Part shown: positions 1 through 12,777 of the stretch, piece after piece
Position numbering within the stretch: position 1 is the stretch's first letter
Layout: every line of letters begins with the position of its first letter
NCBI GenBank assembly: GCA_950295325.1
Contig: OX485804.1
Coordinates: forward strand, 19,840,001 to 19,904,000
DNA: 64,000 nt
Source of the DNA: Polytrichum commune
Lineage: Eukaryota > Streptophyta > Polytrichopsida > Polytrichales > Polytrichaceae
Direction: 5' to 3'
Position numbers and translations under genes: made by a program
Notes under the pieces: generated by a model
The model's database searches: none
Seen by the model: only the letters and a program-made list of their open reading frames with translations
What the model was told of the DNA's origin: nothing

Positions 1-763
1 TTCTACGCCCATTGAGCACCCTTTTGAGTGAGTATTCTTGACCATTCGGCACCGACAAAGATGGACCATCATCACCACAGAAATTTTTTCGAGACTCTGA
101 GTACCATACACGGTGCCATGCCCAAACAATCTTGGCAGGAAGGCAGTCAATTTCTATTCTGGCTGTCCAGAGAGACCTTGCTTTCTAATTTTCATTCTAT
201 TTTTTATCCATCCTTTGAGACTTCCCACCTCAAAATTCTACCTCACGGGGTATGGAGCTGAGTCTCATCAGTCGTACAGTATTGGAGAAATAAACGATGT
301 AGTATTAGTTTTAATGACTTAAATGTTCTTTGATTCAAAGTGTTTCAAATGTGATGCAATACTATACGCCAGTCTGACCAGTCAACTGAAAAGGTTAATA
401 TCATCAATGAGGATGAAGTGGACGACCTTATTCTAGTTGCGAGCTGAAAATCAAGCACGCTTTTGCAGCTTGCAACCTATGCTCTTCTGTCGGCACTGTT
501 GAAAGGTGCAACCAAGTTTACAGTTGTCCGATTTAGATTCCACTGTCCCTGTGAAGCTTCTCTCAATTCCAACAGAAGTTGCTGTAACATCAGCATTAGA
601 TAGTACGCAATTTATCAACACATTTCGGACTGATTGGTACATGGTCATTTTCTACCTCTACTAATGAGGGAGATGGACGAGATCTAGACAACTTAGCAAC
701 AAAAATATTTGAAGGATTGAAGGAGGCTAAACATGGGAACTGGCCTCCATGGTATCAGGGCGC
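1..763. other. 3' flank of the LONGIFOLIA-like gene
   Basis: This lies downstream of the minus-strand stop codon at 764-766 and probably includes its 3' UTR. Short open frames on both strands (for example 28-261 plus and 451-648 minus) show no recognisable family or splice structure. No AATAAA signal was identified on the minus strand. Confidence 0.4.
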
Positions 764-3700
764 TTAAATAGTGAAAAGCTGTCTACGAGGACCAGGGCTT
801 CCCGCAGAGAGATTCAAAGATTTTCTACAGGACAAAGGTGTAAGTTCCTTAACAACCTCATCCACCAAATCCTTATATATTAACTTCTCGACTTCTATAC
901 CAACTTCCCCAATTTCTGTTCCAAAGCTGGCCCACTTTAGACCACGAGGCCCTAAATCCTTCTGCAGAATGCTCTGGACAGTGTCACAAACATCTTCAGA
1001 TGTAGCAGATGGAATTTCTTGCAGCTCCTCCCAAATTTCCTGTACCAGGTGTTGTCCTTCTAAATTCTGGACAGCTCGTAAAGGTATCGCCTCAACCCAC
1101 GGTTGTGGATTTGCATGAACAATAAGCTTCTCTGCTAGTAGTTCATTCAAGCAGTCGAAAAGGGCACGGCGATCTAGAAGTTCCTTCTCTTTCTCTTGCT
1201 TACTTTTACACCATCCATTTAGAAAGGCATCTTCAACATTTGCAAGCGCTTTGCGGTCTTCCCGCCGACATCGTTTTTCATACTTAGCCAACCACAGTGG
1301 GTTCATAATGTGTCCTCTCGAAGAACTCTCATCAATCCAGTGGTCCTTCGTGACACCTGAAACCACCAGTAGATCACGCACAAATTCCCTCTCTTCATCT
1401 CTATCTGCTATTGATGTTCCCTTGCGGCCACACATGGCCTTAGTGTCATGAGGAAGTTGCATCTCCAAAGACCTGTTCTGGGGCTGATTGTGTTGTTGGG
1501 TTCCATTTTTACGGAAGGAACTTTCAAAGAGAGGATTCATTTCTCCAGTCATCAATGAACTTTCGGCAAGTTTGCAATGCTCCTGTGTTTTCAACTCATC
1601 GGATTGGCGAATGCTCTCCAAAGCTTCGAAGGCATCTGCAATTAACAGAAAGAAATCTCATTCCCATGAATTTCACAACTCAACCACTGGAATGTTATTC
1701 AAGACTGATAGGGTGCCCTATAGATACACTCCATTAAGAGCTAGCCATCTGTAAGGGAAGAAATCTCAAGGAGTCCTTCAACTTTTTCTCAACATGGTGT
1801 ATGGAAATCAATAGACAGGCCTGAAGAAAATTGTCACAAACTCTAAAGTGAAAGTGAAATATATGCATCATCTGTACATACCTTGCAGGTTGATAGGAGT
1901 GGTGCTGCCAGACTTGGGGCTTGGTGTGTAATCCTCCTCAAAGAGGGTGTTGTCCAGCACTGAAACTGGGCTAGGCTGCTCACACCCTTCCACCGGTTGC
2001 CCATTTTCGTGGACCTGGCTTTTCTTTAATGATACCCCTCTAGGTGTCGTCACTTCGCCCACATCCTTGGTAAACTCGACGGCTTTCTGAGGTATATTTT
2101 CCTTCAATGGTGAAAATTGATCTTTCAATACCTGCATAGCCACATGTACGGACAATTAGCTCCAGAGTTCACGCAATTTTATGCACATGTTCTTGTCGTG
2201 TAAATTGAAGTGCAAATTCCAAGGTCTATAGATCCTCACAGCTTGCCAATCGGAGGGAACCCCAAACGTATTTGTGGTTCGCCTCTAAGGTCCTGATAGA
2301 GTTAAATTTTGATCAAGACACCTTTGTTGAAATACCTTCTGGACAGAAAGTAGATAGGGAAATATTGTCGTACCTGCAGTCTCGCTCGCGTGTTGATCGA
2401 TGAACTCTCCACTGCATTGCGGTGCATAAATGGTTCAGGGAATTCATTATTACCACTTTGGTCCACAGCTTCACTTGCGTTTATACGTACTTGATTTTCT
2501 GCTTCCAGCACCTTTGTCTCGAAGCAGCACGTTTGAGATCCATTGATGGCAGGAGCGACATTGTCCGCACAGGGTTTTGGTGTGTCCAAGTCTGTATAGC
2601 TAGTGATTTTGCAAGACCTTCTACCAGGAGAAGCAACTCTTAGTGATGTTGATGCAGTCCCAGATCTGTTGGAATCCATCCTTCTGTCTACGCCATTTCC
2701 AGGAGCGTCTCTTTCAAATATTTTTGTATCCTTGTCAGTTGCTTTTCCAAATCGCTTACTCTTGTCCACAATCGAAGTCTTTGCACAATGTGGTTTGGTC
2801 GACTGTGCGTTACTTAAATCAGGGGCTGGTAAGTTCTTGACGCTCTCTTTAGAGCCGTCTACAGAAGATCGATTCCTCAATGTCACTAAAGCTGCTTTAG
2901 ACTCTTCTCTGTCTTTCATAAAAGAGGCTCTAGCCCGAGGAGTTTTCGAGGGTGATATCCTCGCTATACTCGTACTACCAAATGGTGCTTTTATTGGTGG
3001 ATGAGGTCTTGGGGATAGAGGTTCTCGTCCAGGAGAGGAATGACCCTTTAACGTTGCTAGTGGTATTTGACTGGAGTTCGGTCGGGTAATTCTAGTGTCG
3101 TTGCTTCCTTTTGTTTGAGTTCTTGAAGGACTGACGGACCTTCTTCCCACCCTGACCCATTGCAAACAATAACCACATCATTAAATTTGTTATGCCAAGT
3201 TCTTCTCAATCCAATGAAATGAGGGGAGTATGTCAGACGGACAAGGACTTGAGCGATGAGACTGGGTTCAGAACTAGCAGTAGGCTAAGCCGTTAAAAGC
3301 GACTTTTAATTCTCAAATTTGTACAGCATGACGACATGAAGAGCACAAGACACATTTAGACGTCATTTTCTAAGGAAGGAATAATATTTGAATTCATCTA
3401 CATCTCAACAAGATTGAGCAAGGAAAGTCCAAATGAGCATGTAAGAAATCATACCCATTGTCGCTGCTGACGCGGGTGCTCGCAGCCATGAATGACCTGT
3501 CCGAGCTTCCAGATTTGCTAGACAAAGAGTCCAGATCCTTGGTCAAGGGAGCTCTATTCACCTTCGTGTGTATTGGCCTCATAACCACAATGGACGCATC
3601 CTGCTCGATATTGTGAGAGTTGCTGTCTTCAGGGGAAATTTGTTTCCGTCTACTCTCGATGTTTGCAGTGCCTTGACCACCAAATTTGGGAGTAGCTTGA

Positions 3701-6386
3701 TGCTCCAAATCCATATGTTCAAGGCCCCGCAGCAGCAAATTTGGTGATGCATTCGGCGCTTCCTTCGTCCGTTCATGTTGGGATATGGAGTCTACAAGAA
3801 TAGGAAATTTGTTCACAACCGGAGGACTAGCTGTTTGGATCATATCTTTACGACGGGGTGGATGCAGCAATCCCTTCAACTGTATAGCTTCCAGAATCTG
3901 GTTCAGAGTCTTCCTCTCATGCGCCGAGTTTCTTGAGCGCAGCTGCTGTAGCCGTTGCAACATGTCGCCATGAAGCGGTTCATGGCTGGGTGATGAAGGT
4001 TTGGAGCAGCTCTGCAAAGGCTCATCGTCACAGAAATGTTTCTTGGATTTAGCGATTCTGTTTTTCAACGCTTCACGAGCTTCTTGCTGTCGAAACAATG
4101 GAGGCATACCATCCATAAGATGGTGATTTGGTGAAACAGATCTTGCTCGACGTTGTCCATCCCCATTGCCTTGACTCCCCTTTTGAATAAGAGGGGAATT
4201 CTCAATCCTTTTTCTACACTGGGATCCTGCTGGAATAATAAAGTTTTCCTCGCGGGCTGAAGATTTGGTGTTTGTACATTTGGATTCTTTCTCTGCTGAA
4301 GGACATGGCAGCTCATCGAGTCCCATCAAACGAGCAACAACATTTGTGCCCCGGCGCTTAGTTAATTCATACTCGTCTCGTGAACTTGGTTGCTGCTCTC
4401 TTTGTGATGTGTCTCTTCCATCAACGGAGAGCCTAGGGGCAGAAGATGAGCGTGGCATGTCTCGCATCCCGTCAACCGAGAATCTGTGAGCTTCCTTCCC
4501 ATTCTGGGATTCCTTGAAATCAACTGCGCGAAGGGACTCTCTGAAATCAAACCCAACAAGAGTCCTGGTTTGTCTTTCATACCTGCTGGGATCGTCCAGA
4601 CCGGTTGGTCTGATCTGTTTCTCCGGGTTATCTAGGGACCTTCGTCTGTCACTATTGGAGGAACCTAACCTTGGGCCTTCCTCCAGCTCCACAGTCAGCC
4701 TGGGAACTGAATCATTATTTTCAAAGGATCGCCGAGGGTTGGTGAGATTTCTCACATTAATCTCGCGCGATTGGAACCTGGGAAGCTCTGCGATGCATGT
4801 AGTTTCATTGCCATCACTGTACATTCGCGAGCTGATTTGAGCATCCACAGACGTCGATCTTGGAAATTGCAAGGGAGACTTGCAGTACCCATACCTCGCA
4901 TTTACGGAAATCGATCTTGGCAAGTTCTTCAAGTGTGTAAGGCCAGAAATCATCTCTTTATTCGCAGTATCCACTGACGTTCTTGGCTTCTCTTTGTGGA
5001 ACGACTCCCGCACAATGTCACGTATGTCGGATGCAGCACTCTTTCTGGAATTTCTAGACGATGCGCTTCTGTCAAGGAAACCTCTGGGCTGAGCAGCAGT
5101 GGGTTTAAGGGCCTCTTTTTGCGCGCTGTAGGAGGTTTTGGATGCATCTTTCTGCTTTATTGGATGCTCCGGCGTACATGACTGTTGGTCTCTAAAATAG
5201 AAAGAGAGACTTGGAGTAGTAGGTTCTTCAGATGGTTTGTAGGAAGAGTTTTCATGTGGTGAGACTGGAGCAGGGTGAGTGAAAACTCCGCCATTCTTTC
5301 GTGATGCCCATTTTGGGCTCTTCGCAATGGCAACGAGTGGCGCTTGCCCGTTCGCGTTGTTCAGTATCTCTGGTTCATGGCGTTCAAACTGCACCATATA
5401 GCAATTCAACAAAAGTCAATCTCGATTTATTGTTCATTTTTCAATAACTAGGCTGTTTGATCATGTACAGAAACATGAGAAAGCCTAGAAAGTAACTAAA
5501 TCGCTGGACTACAAACGTTTTGCAAAGTCACATTGCTGATATTCCAAAGGTCGTCGAAGGTACATATATTTAACCAGGCAATAGATTTTTCCAGATGAAA
5601 TCAAATGGTATGCATAAACACTTGAGCAATGTGCACGAAACTTTTGGTTTCACAGGCTTGCAACTGGCGCAAATATCACCTGCTCTGTGGCATATAAACT
5701 GTGGGCATCTCCATCCATGCAAGTACAAAAATGACACTGGAGTTTGAAAAATTCGAAGGAGAGTGTATTTGGCATCCTATATACATCATCAATGAACTAA
5801 AGAAGAAGCAAGGTGATGAGTCATGACATGACAGACGTGGAGGCCACCCACCATGTAGTCAGTAGACAGGTTGCTATGAGTTTGACTCAGTTCGGACAAT
5901 GCCGCCCCTGCGCGTTTCAGTGCAGAGACACAAGTTAGCTCGTCGTATTTGTTCTTCTGAAAGCATTGTAAGACTAGCATAATTGCACAAGCGCCATAGC
6001 AACTTACAAATGAGAATGTTCCTTAAAATAGTGCAGTCATCCTTCCAGACCAATAGCGCATTTGCCAGGCACAGCTGTGCTTCAAGCCATTCGGTCACAA
6101 GCAGATCCCAGAGAACAAATGGCTTGAAATATTCATTTGGTCACAAAGCAGACCCCCGAAATAAACTCAGAGTACATGGTCGAGTGTGTGTAGATGCAGG
6201 CGAGCATATACCATTTACAGATGAATTAACTCGTTTTGAGCCATAGCGGCGACCAGTGAAGGAATGGTGGCGGTCAAAGATCTGCAAAATGCCTGTCATG
6301 CACCCCATTTCCTTCTCATACGTGATTGGATCCTCGGCCAAAGCTTTCAGCAGGTTTGCTGGAGCTGCTGGTATGGCAGCTGTCAT
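764..6386 (-). CDS. LONGIFOLIA/TRM1-like protein (DUF4378 family), six coding exons
   Basis: Coding exons, in transcription order: 6386-6219, 5956-5852, 5388-3455, 3151-2374, 2131-1882 and 1635-764. They total 4107 nt, or 1368 residues, and every junction is GT-AG in compatible phase. LONGIFOLIA proteins (TON1-recruiting-motif group, TRM1/TRM2) associate with cortical microtubules and promote polar cell elongation. Visible family marks are the N-terminal block GCMTGILQIFDRHH with TGRR (residues 28-47), NVVARLMGLDELP (about 438-450), QILEAIQLKGLL, SIVVMRP, PSPVSVLD (1048-1055) and a C-terminal DUF4378 domain (about 1155-1355) ending in KLIYKDLVDEVV. Residues between these marks are serine- and arginine-rich and low in complexity, as usual in the family, although the protein is longer than the roughly 900-1100 residues I recall for flowering plants. 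The start is the first ATG after an in-frame TAG. For exon 1, donor GTAAAT at 6218 was chosen over GTATAT at 6211 because only it keeps phase with the 35-codon exon 2. Exon 2 is the least certain part. Confidence 0.86.
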
Positions 6387-6480
6387 CCTGATCCACCTTG
6401 TAGTCTAAATATTTGAAGCGACTGGGGTTTCTTATTACACATAAAGCTCGGAATGGCACCTTCTAATCGGAAGAATACAC
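6387..6480 (-). other. probable 5' UTR exon end and splice acceptor of the LONGIFOLIA-like gene
   Basis: On the minus strand a pyrimidine-rich tract ending TTGTTTGCAG (acceptor AG at 6482-6481) precedes the start codon by 94 nt, with an in-frame stop between. This is the pattern of a 5' UTR intron. The partner donor further upstream was not identified. Confidence 0.5.
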
Positions 6481-7398
6481 CTGCAAACAACAAAGCAAAT
6501 GTCTATTAAAGATGAGTACTCACAATGTGACCCAGAATTGCATTGTAAACATGGTCCCGAATCTGAAGGAAGTGAGTTCTACGGTTTTCAGATGGAGGAA
6601 ATTGAGAATACCCACTACGCTAGAAGTCGAAGAAGACCGCGACAATCCCTATCATCAAAGTTGAAGGACTTCGATTACGTAGGACGAGCACGTCTGTGTG
6701 GTACAGAGGCAGGGATAGCAAATGCAGATCATGTGTAATATATATATATGTATCCAGCTCCATGAGCACGTTGCGTTGCGTTGCGTTGTGCAAAGGAAAC
6801 CACAAAACGCGGATATTACGTGATGCATCCACTTCAGAATGAAGACGAAGGGGGAAGAAAGATGGCTCTACTCGACACAATCCCTTTGTCATTCCATATT
6901 GCAACTGTATCGAACAGTGGGGATCGATTGAATACTAAACAAACACATTGACATCCACATCGCAGCTGATAAAAAGATTGCGTGCTTCCACGTAATCAAG
7001 ATTCTCTGCCTCTTCTTCAATGGACGACTCGTAACTGTTCTGCGAACTGCTGGAATATTCTAAATTAGCTTTCATTTCTATATAAGGGAGAGAGCAAGGA
7101 AGTTGGCATCGAGTAGAGATCTTCAGAGATTTCTCATCCAGATGTCAGTTGAGAGCCTACATTGCGAGCATTTCGACTTCTGCGTAGTCCGCATTGTAGG
7201 AGGGAATTCGGAGATCTAATCGAACACAAGGGAACAATTCGTTAGTGAGCTTTATAGATAGAATCTTATTGGAGATGGCTGAAAATCGAAAACGTTTCCT
7301 AATTCCAAATATTTGATGAGCTTCATCCAGCTGAAAATGTAGCTTCATGTCCAGAGCAGCTGCACCTGCTCGATACTATCTGACTGCAGCTACCAGCT
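6481..7398 (-). other. probable 5' UTR intron / upstream region
   Basis: This AT-rich sequence carries a short TA run near 6740 and a GTTGC repeat near 6775. There is no convincing coding frame. It most likely lies within the first intron of the LONGIFOLIA-like gene. Confidence 0.35.
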
Positions 7399-8135
7399 AC
7401 CAGCTAATAATTCACCAGCTCTTCCGTGACAACTACAAATGTCTCACACTGAAAGCGAGCTTTAAAGGTGACAAGCGAAGCAAAAACGACGACTCTGCAG
7501 GCATCCTCCAAACCGAAACGATTTTCAGCCCGTGGCAGCTGAAACACATGGATACAGCAGTTCGCAGAACAGTCACGAGTCGTCCATTGAGGCTGAGGCA
7601 CAGAATCCTGATTACCTGGAAGCAACTCAGCCTTTTGATCAGCTGCAAACGCCTCCAATGTCCGCGCTCCTCGCGAATGCAGCGACCAGCTAATTCACCA
7701 GCTCTTACATCACAAACTACAAATCCCTCTCACAATAAAAGCGAGCCTAAAGTCACCAAGCGTAGCAAGGACGTCGACTCTGCAGCTATTCCTCCAAACC
7801 GAAACGATTTTCAGCTCGTCGCAGCTGAAACACTTGGATTCAGGCAGTCACGACTCGTCCATTGAGGCTGAGGCACAACATCTTGATTACCTGGAAGCAA
7901 CTCAGCCTTTTAAATGACCTGCAAACGCCTCCAATGTCCACGCTCCTTGCGATTGCAGCTACCAGCTAATTCACCAGCTCTTACGTCACAAAACTACAAA
8001 TCTCTCTCACACTAAAAGCGAGCTGCAAAAGCAACAAGCGAAGCACGAACGACGACGACTCTGCAGCTAGCTCATCCTCCAAACCAACGCGATTTTCCGC
8101 TCGCGGCAGCTGGAACACACGTTGTCTGTCCCCGC
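7399..8135. repeat. three tandem copies of a repeat unit of about 280 bp
   Basis: Units start at 7399, 7685 and 7961, each opening with ACCAGCTAAT and TTCACCAGCTCTT. They then share, in order, CTCTCACA, AAGCGAGC, AAGCG(A/T)AGCA, GACTCTGCAG, TCCTCCAAACC and CGATTTTC. Units 1 and 2 are nearly complete and also share the block around TCCATTGAGGCTGAGGCAC. Unit 3 stops after about 175 bp and merges into GC-rich DNA. Periods are 286 and 276 bp. Confidence 0.85.
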
Positions 8136-8465
8136 GGAAATCTCTCCCGCGCGCAAACTGAACAGCTGTGCACAGCTCCACTTCGCTTCGCGGCGCGGGA
8201 GTAGCTAACTTCCTTTCCTCCTCCTCCTCCTCCCCCTCCTCAATCAAACCTGGACATGGAGCTGGCCCCTCCTGCTCTGCTCTGCTCTGCTGCTCAGAAG
8301 TCCAGTTGTCCACAAGCCTTGGAGGCGACTGATTCACTCCTACACAACGACTCACTCAGAGCTCCACATGGAAAACTAGCTCATCCGCCTCGAATCCCGT
8401 GCTGCAGTCGTGACGTAGGCCGGTTCCCGACTCCCGCGAAAACCAGCCAAGGCAGCAGCAGGCCA

Positions 8466-8530
8466 GCAGCGCAGAAGAGAGAGAGAGAGAAAGATAGATA
8501 GAAAAGAAAGAAAGAAAGGAACGCAGGAAG
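8466..8530. repeat. purine-rich microsatellite (GA and GAAA repeats)
   Basis: A GA run is followed by GATA and GAAA/GGAA units on the plus strand. Confidence 0.85.
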
Positions 8531-8841
8531 GAAGACGGTCAGCAGCAGCAGTGGCAAGGAAGAAAGGAACGCAGGGCTAGGGGGAGGGTTGAGCGTTAAG
8601 GGAGGGCGCCATAATTGGTATGCTATGGCAGAGAGAGCTATGTGTGTAAGAAGTTAGCTCCCATAGCCAGCCATCATCCAGGAAATGAAGTGGTAGCTAG
8701 GGTGCGTCCGCCATCACCATGTCCACCACGGCGTCGCTGCTCCTGCAGCCCAGACAGACACCGGCGTCAGAACAGCAGCTGCACTCGGCCTCACCGCGCA
8801 GGTTGCAGCAGAGCTCATGAGAGCCCAGACACAAGCACAGA

Positions 8842-8898
8842 CAGCACAGCACAGCACAGCACAGCACAGCCCGGCCCGGCCCGGGGGGGGGGGGGGGG
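8842..8898. repeat. (CAGCA)n microsatellite followed by a 16-G run
   Basis: About five to six CAGCA units (8842-8870) and GGCCC units are followed by 16 consecutive G at 8883-8898. Confidence 0.9.
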
Positions 8899-9054
8899 CA
8901 GAAGACAGTCTGCTCAACGACATTCATCCGCATGCACCCATCCATCCATCCTCCCTCGGCACCCACTGCTCACATCCATCCTCGCCCTCTCCCTACGTTC
9001 TCCTCCGTTCAGTGTCCAAACCTACTGTGGCCGCTGCTCTGCTTTGGTGTAATT

Positions 9055-9245
9055 AGTATGGGTTGCCATTTGGAGATATGCATTGCGTTAACATGTTATT
9101 GAGAGTATCATCGTTTACCCAAATACCATAAGTAATTAGTATGCACGCAGACGAATACTATGTAACTCTGTTGGTAAACACGGTGATGTCGGTAAAAAGT
9201 TATAGCAACACGTAACTCTGAATGATAGCTCACACTAACTAGACC
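9055..9245. mobile_element. CACTA-like MITE relative
   Basis: The left end (TTGCCATTTGGAGATATGCA) and the reverse complement of the right end (GAGCTATCATTCAGAGTTAC then TTGCTATA) are related. They also match the terminal repeats of the better-preserved element at 46675-47191. No coding capacity. Confidence 0.5.
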
Positions 9246-9254
9246 AAAAAAAAG

Positions 9255-9482
9255 GTTTAGTTATAGATGAACTGATTGAGTTTGAGGAAAATTTTATTAA
9301 AGGTCAATGCTTCAGGAACATTGCCAATTGTTTTAGAGGAATCGATAGAATATACCTCAAATGAAGAAGGAGAAGAAGAAGAAGAAGACATCACAACATG
9401 TAACCAATTGGACTTGGAAACACTAGAATTTAAACCGATTATGCCCAAAAATTCTCCTGGACACTGCAAGGTAGATGGGTCT
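9255..9482 (+). repeat. dispersed repeat family A, copy 1
   Basis: Family A is about 225 bp long. It opens with GTTACAGATGAACCGGTTGA, has internal ATGTCAACATGTAACCGGTT and GACTTGGAAACACTAG, and ends CCCGGACACTG. This copy has a GAA microsatellite expansion near 9364-9390. Confidence 0.75.
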
Positions 9483-9489
9483 TAAATGG

Positions 9490-9700
9490 TTGCTTTCTCT
9501 AACTAGCCCACTTCTCCTATTGTATGAAACACGCAATTAGTACAAGATGGCGGTTAGCAAATCCAAATTAAAGTTGTAACCACTTTCCTCCTTATTTTCA
9601 AAGCTCCTTTGAATTTCTTACTTACTACCGAAGTGAGCGGTCCTGTGCTCATTAAGGTGTGCATGACCTAGATGTTATTCAACTGCTTTTTTTTAACAGA
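9490..9700 (+). repeat. dispersed repeat family B, partial copy
   Basis: Starts with CCCACTTCTCCTA, ATGAAACACGCAATTAG and TTAGCAAATCC, the left half of a family of about 310 bp that recurs through the window. Confidence 0.7.
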
Positions 9701-9711
9701 CACCTCTATGT

Positions 9712-9910
9712 AAATGGTGTGTGGTTGGGTGAGGATCAAAGAACAAACATCATAAAGGCACATGTTTAAAAGATATTGGTCTTCATTTATATATATATAA
9801 ACTACTCTGAACTCAATAGTGAACACAATTTGTGAAGACCTATGTATTCAGTCAAGGAATCAACAAACATGCGCTTTTGATTACCATTACTAAATCAGGG
9901 TAGACCTTAT
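9712..9910 (-). repeat. dispersed repeat family B, inverted partial copy
   Basis: Reads GGTTGGGTGAGGATC, AAGAACAAACATCATAAAG and CACATGTTTAAAAGA. This is the reverse complement of the right half of family B. A similar inverted copy lies at 31035. Confidence 0.6.
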
Positions 9911-10859
9911 TTTCAACCTTGTTTTTGTTAATCTTTCATCATAGATTTCCTAATACAATACAAATTTGAAGAGGTAAATTTGATGATAGAAAATGGGGAA
10001 CAAGACAAACAACCACATAACACTCACAAACCTTAAAATGGTCATATAGGTCCCCCAAGTCCTCACGTGTATCAAACCAAGGAAATTTAATGTCTATATT
10101 TATTGTGCTAAAACCACTATAGTCTAGAGATTTGAAATAGGAATATTCTCTCAAAAAGCAAGTATTCCTGCCACCACAAAGAAGCATCCTCATGGTATTG
10201 AACCAAAAATAGTTATCACATTTTGACTAGTCGATAATCATATCTCTTTTAAACACATGTCTTTTTGGTAACTCGTTTTCATATCTACACCTAACCACAT
10301 GCTACAAAAATCTAGGTGTTCTAATAAGAAAAGCGACCAAATAAAGTTATTCTACTTTAGGTATGTGGGCCCCTATCAAGAACTTGATGCATTAGCAGTA
10401 AGGTGGACGACATGTGTTATTCGGTTTTTTTATGGACATATACACTACCTTTTGAAATGCAGGTACTGCATTATGTTGTAGTTGGACGGAGTCTTGTTTA
10501 GACTGGGGTTCAACCCCCCACAATGCTTTTAGAATCAAACTTATATTGTCATTATATTTTATGACATTTTTTTCACTTGTCAAAGGGAGGAAAGTGAGGA
10601 GTCGTTGGTTCAAAGCTCGACACATATACATTCATGTTTGCCACATACATATCCCCAATGGCTTCAAATAGCCTACAATTACATAGTATGTGTATGTAGT
10701 TGTTGTCACCATATAACTCCCTTGCCCTAGGAATTGTGTGCCACATTTCTTTCTCCTTTTTAACTTTTCGCCAAATTTTCTCCATACAATTTTATTGTTG
10801 TGCAATAAAAACTCCTCCCTCTTCGCCACCTTTGCTACCTTTAGTTTTATGAAAGGTTA

Positions 10860-11175
10860 ACACTACGTAGGATATGAAACATGAAATAGTGCACGATGAT
10901 TAGCAAATCCAAACCGTGCTCATAGTCATTTTTCTAATATTTTTTTGAGGTTGGGTGAATATCTTAATCATTATTAAGTGAAAATCATCGTGTTGTTAAG
11001 TGGTCATAAAGCCCCCCCCCCCTCCTTCTCCCAATCATGTTGACTATTGAACTCATAATGGTTAGCATGTTTTGAGCACGTAGTCCAATCTCTTTGAAAC
11101 CCATGTCTTTATGGTCCCATTCTTAGATCCAGACATAACCACATACCACTCAAACGTAGGTGTCTAAATTACTGC
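10860..11175 (+). repeat. dispersed repeat family B, near full-length copy
   Basis: Runs from AGGATATGAAACATGAAATA through TTAGCAAATCC, an 11-C run at 11012-11022, CAATCTCTTTGAAACCCATG and CATTCTTAGATCC to TAGGTGTCT. Together with the inverted intronic copy at 53622 it defines a unit of about 310 bp. Confidence 0.75.
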
Positions 11176-12777
11176 TATGCAGAAATTAAGCACATCTACG
11201 ATGAGGAATTTGACACTAATGTGGGCTACACCAACTGCACTAGGACTTTTTATCCTATCTATAAATCTTGTTGTTTTCTAAGGGCAACTTTTAATCAACT
11301 ATAGGACAACATAATGCAAGAAGAAGTGTTACATTTCGTTTTGGTTCAAGAAACTCTTGTAGCCCTTGGAAAGAAGAATAACAAAGTGTAATTTCAAAAA
11401 ACACTGTGAGGATAATATAGAATTCAACGTCTTTTGAAACTATTATAGGTTAATTCCTAACACATGTGGTGAGGGCAAGCCACCTTGAGGTTGTGGAGGT
11501 TTATATTGAAATTATTGAAACCCCTTATATAATTATATGAGGTGTTCTTTTATTTGATTGGTATCCAAGGTTGTTGTATAAGAAAGGGGGGGGGGGGTAA
11601 CACGGACGACTCGTCAATTTCATGCCTTTAGCAACAAAAAAAAGTTTTTAAATCTACTTTTGACCCAACTTTTTATGTATGTACTCTATCAAGATCATCC
11701 ATTTTTTTGTAATGTGATTCCATTTTACAACGTGCAAACAAAGCCCGAGTCTACGATATTTTAATGTCGTTGTCCCATGTCTACAACATGAGAGTTACGT
11801 ACTTGAGATTTTGAATGTTGGATGAATGTGAAAATTGTCTCTTCTAGTTAGCAATTGCGAAAAATAAAGACTGTTATTTCGATTTCAAAATTGAAGTTGA
11901 GATTCAAAAGTTATCCCCAAAGTTATAGGAGGTGAAAGGAACCTTTGTCCTTTTGTGAGTAGTCACATAAGTCTTCCCAATCGAGTTCACAATTGAGCCT
12001 AGAGAAAGAGGACCAAATTTGCTTTGACCTCCTACAACTTTTGCGTCCTAACCCCCCATTTTAAAACTAAGAATGACAACGTACATGACTCACAATTGCT
12101 AATTGAATGAGGTAGTTTCCATTTTGATCCAGTGGCCAGACTTGTTTGTGGAGTTGGAAGTGCCACAACAGGGCCATATGCCTTGGGTACTTTGCACACA
12201 ACATCTCAAGATTTTCATCATGAAGTAAAAGAAAATATACATAGGCCGTTGTGTCCTAGTTGGCTTCATTTGTTTGGGGAGCCCCATATACATTTAGAAC
12301 TCAAATCGCAACACATACGAAAGCAAGGCATGAGAAGTGGCATGGAAGCTAGTGGTAAAGCTTAACAAATTGGGATTAAAAAAACAAATCGTAATTGATC
12401 GTCATCCAAGAGCAACCATGGTCATTGAAACTAGCGAAGGATGGGATGGAAAATCAAAATCATCGATGCTCGTTTTCCATATTGGACACATCTATACTCT
12501 ACCTTGCATCATAGAGCGCGATCTCATTTCAAAATCGGGGTGCAAAATTCCACGTAAGGGTCCCGACGAATGAGATAACAACACGTGTCAAATTTCTTCC
12601 AACGTTTAATTAATTTATGTTGCATCACGTAGTAGACGACTACATGCCTTCGCATACGATTCTAGGCATGACATTACTCATAATCTCCACATTCTATATA
12701 TCCATGAGCTTTGAGTAAGTGGATGACTCGACACTCCAACAATGAAGCATCCAATCTCATGTCGCCGGTTATCATCT
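11176..12777. other. intergenic, no gene seen
   Basis: AT-rich DNA with a 12-G run at 11586-11597. Open frames at 12099-12573 on both strands (64-78 codons) match no family I recognise and have no splice support. Confidence 0.5.

Larger units (their letters stand above)
8080..9050 (-). promoter_or_regulatory. GC-rich, CpG-containing block, probable promoter/5' leader of the LONGIFOLIA-like gene
   Basis: GC and CpG content rise sharply here against AT-rich surroundings. The minus strand holds a long pyrimidine tract (8466-8530), a common feature of plant 5' leaders. No TATA box or start site could be fixed, and a promoter firing the other way is equally possible. Confidence 0.4.

Noticed and set aside
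8615-9052. 145-codon plus-strand frame and overlapping minus frames in the GC-rich block
   Set aside because: Composition is low-complexity (CAGCA repeats and a 16-G run). Several frames on both strands are open because the block is GC-rich, not because it codes.
10480-10515. Possible tRNA B box (GGGGTTCAACCCCCC)
   Set aside because: No A box at correct spacing and no cloverleaf.
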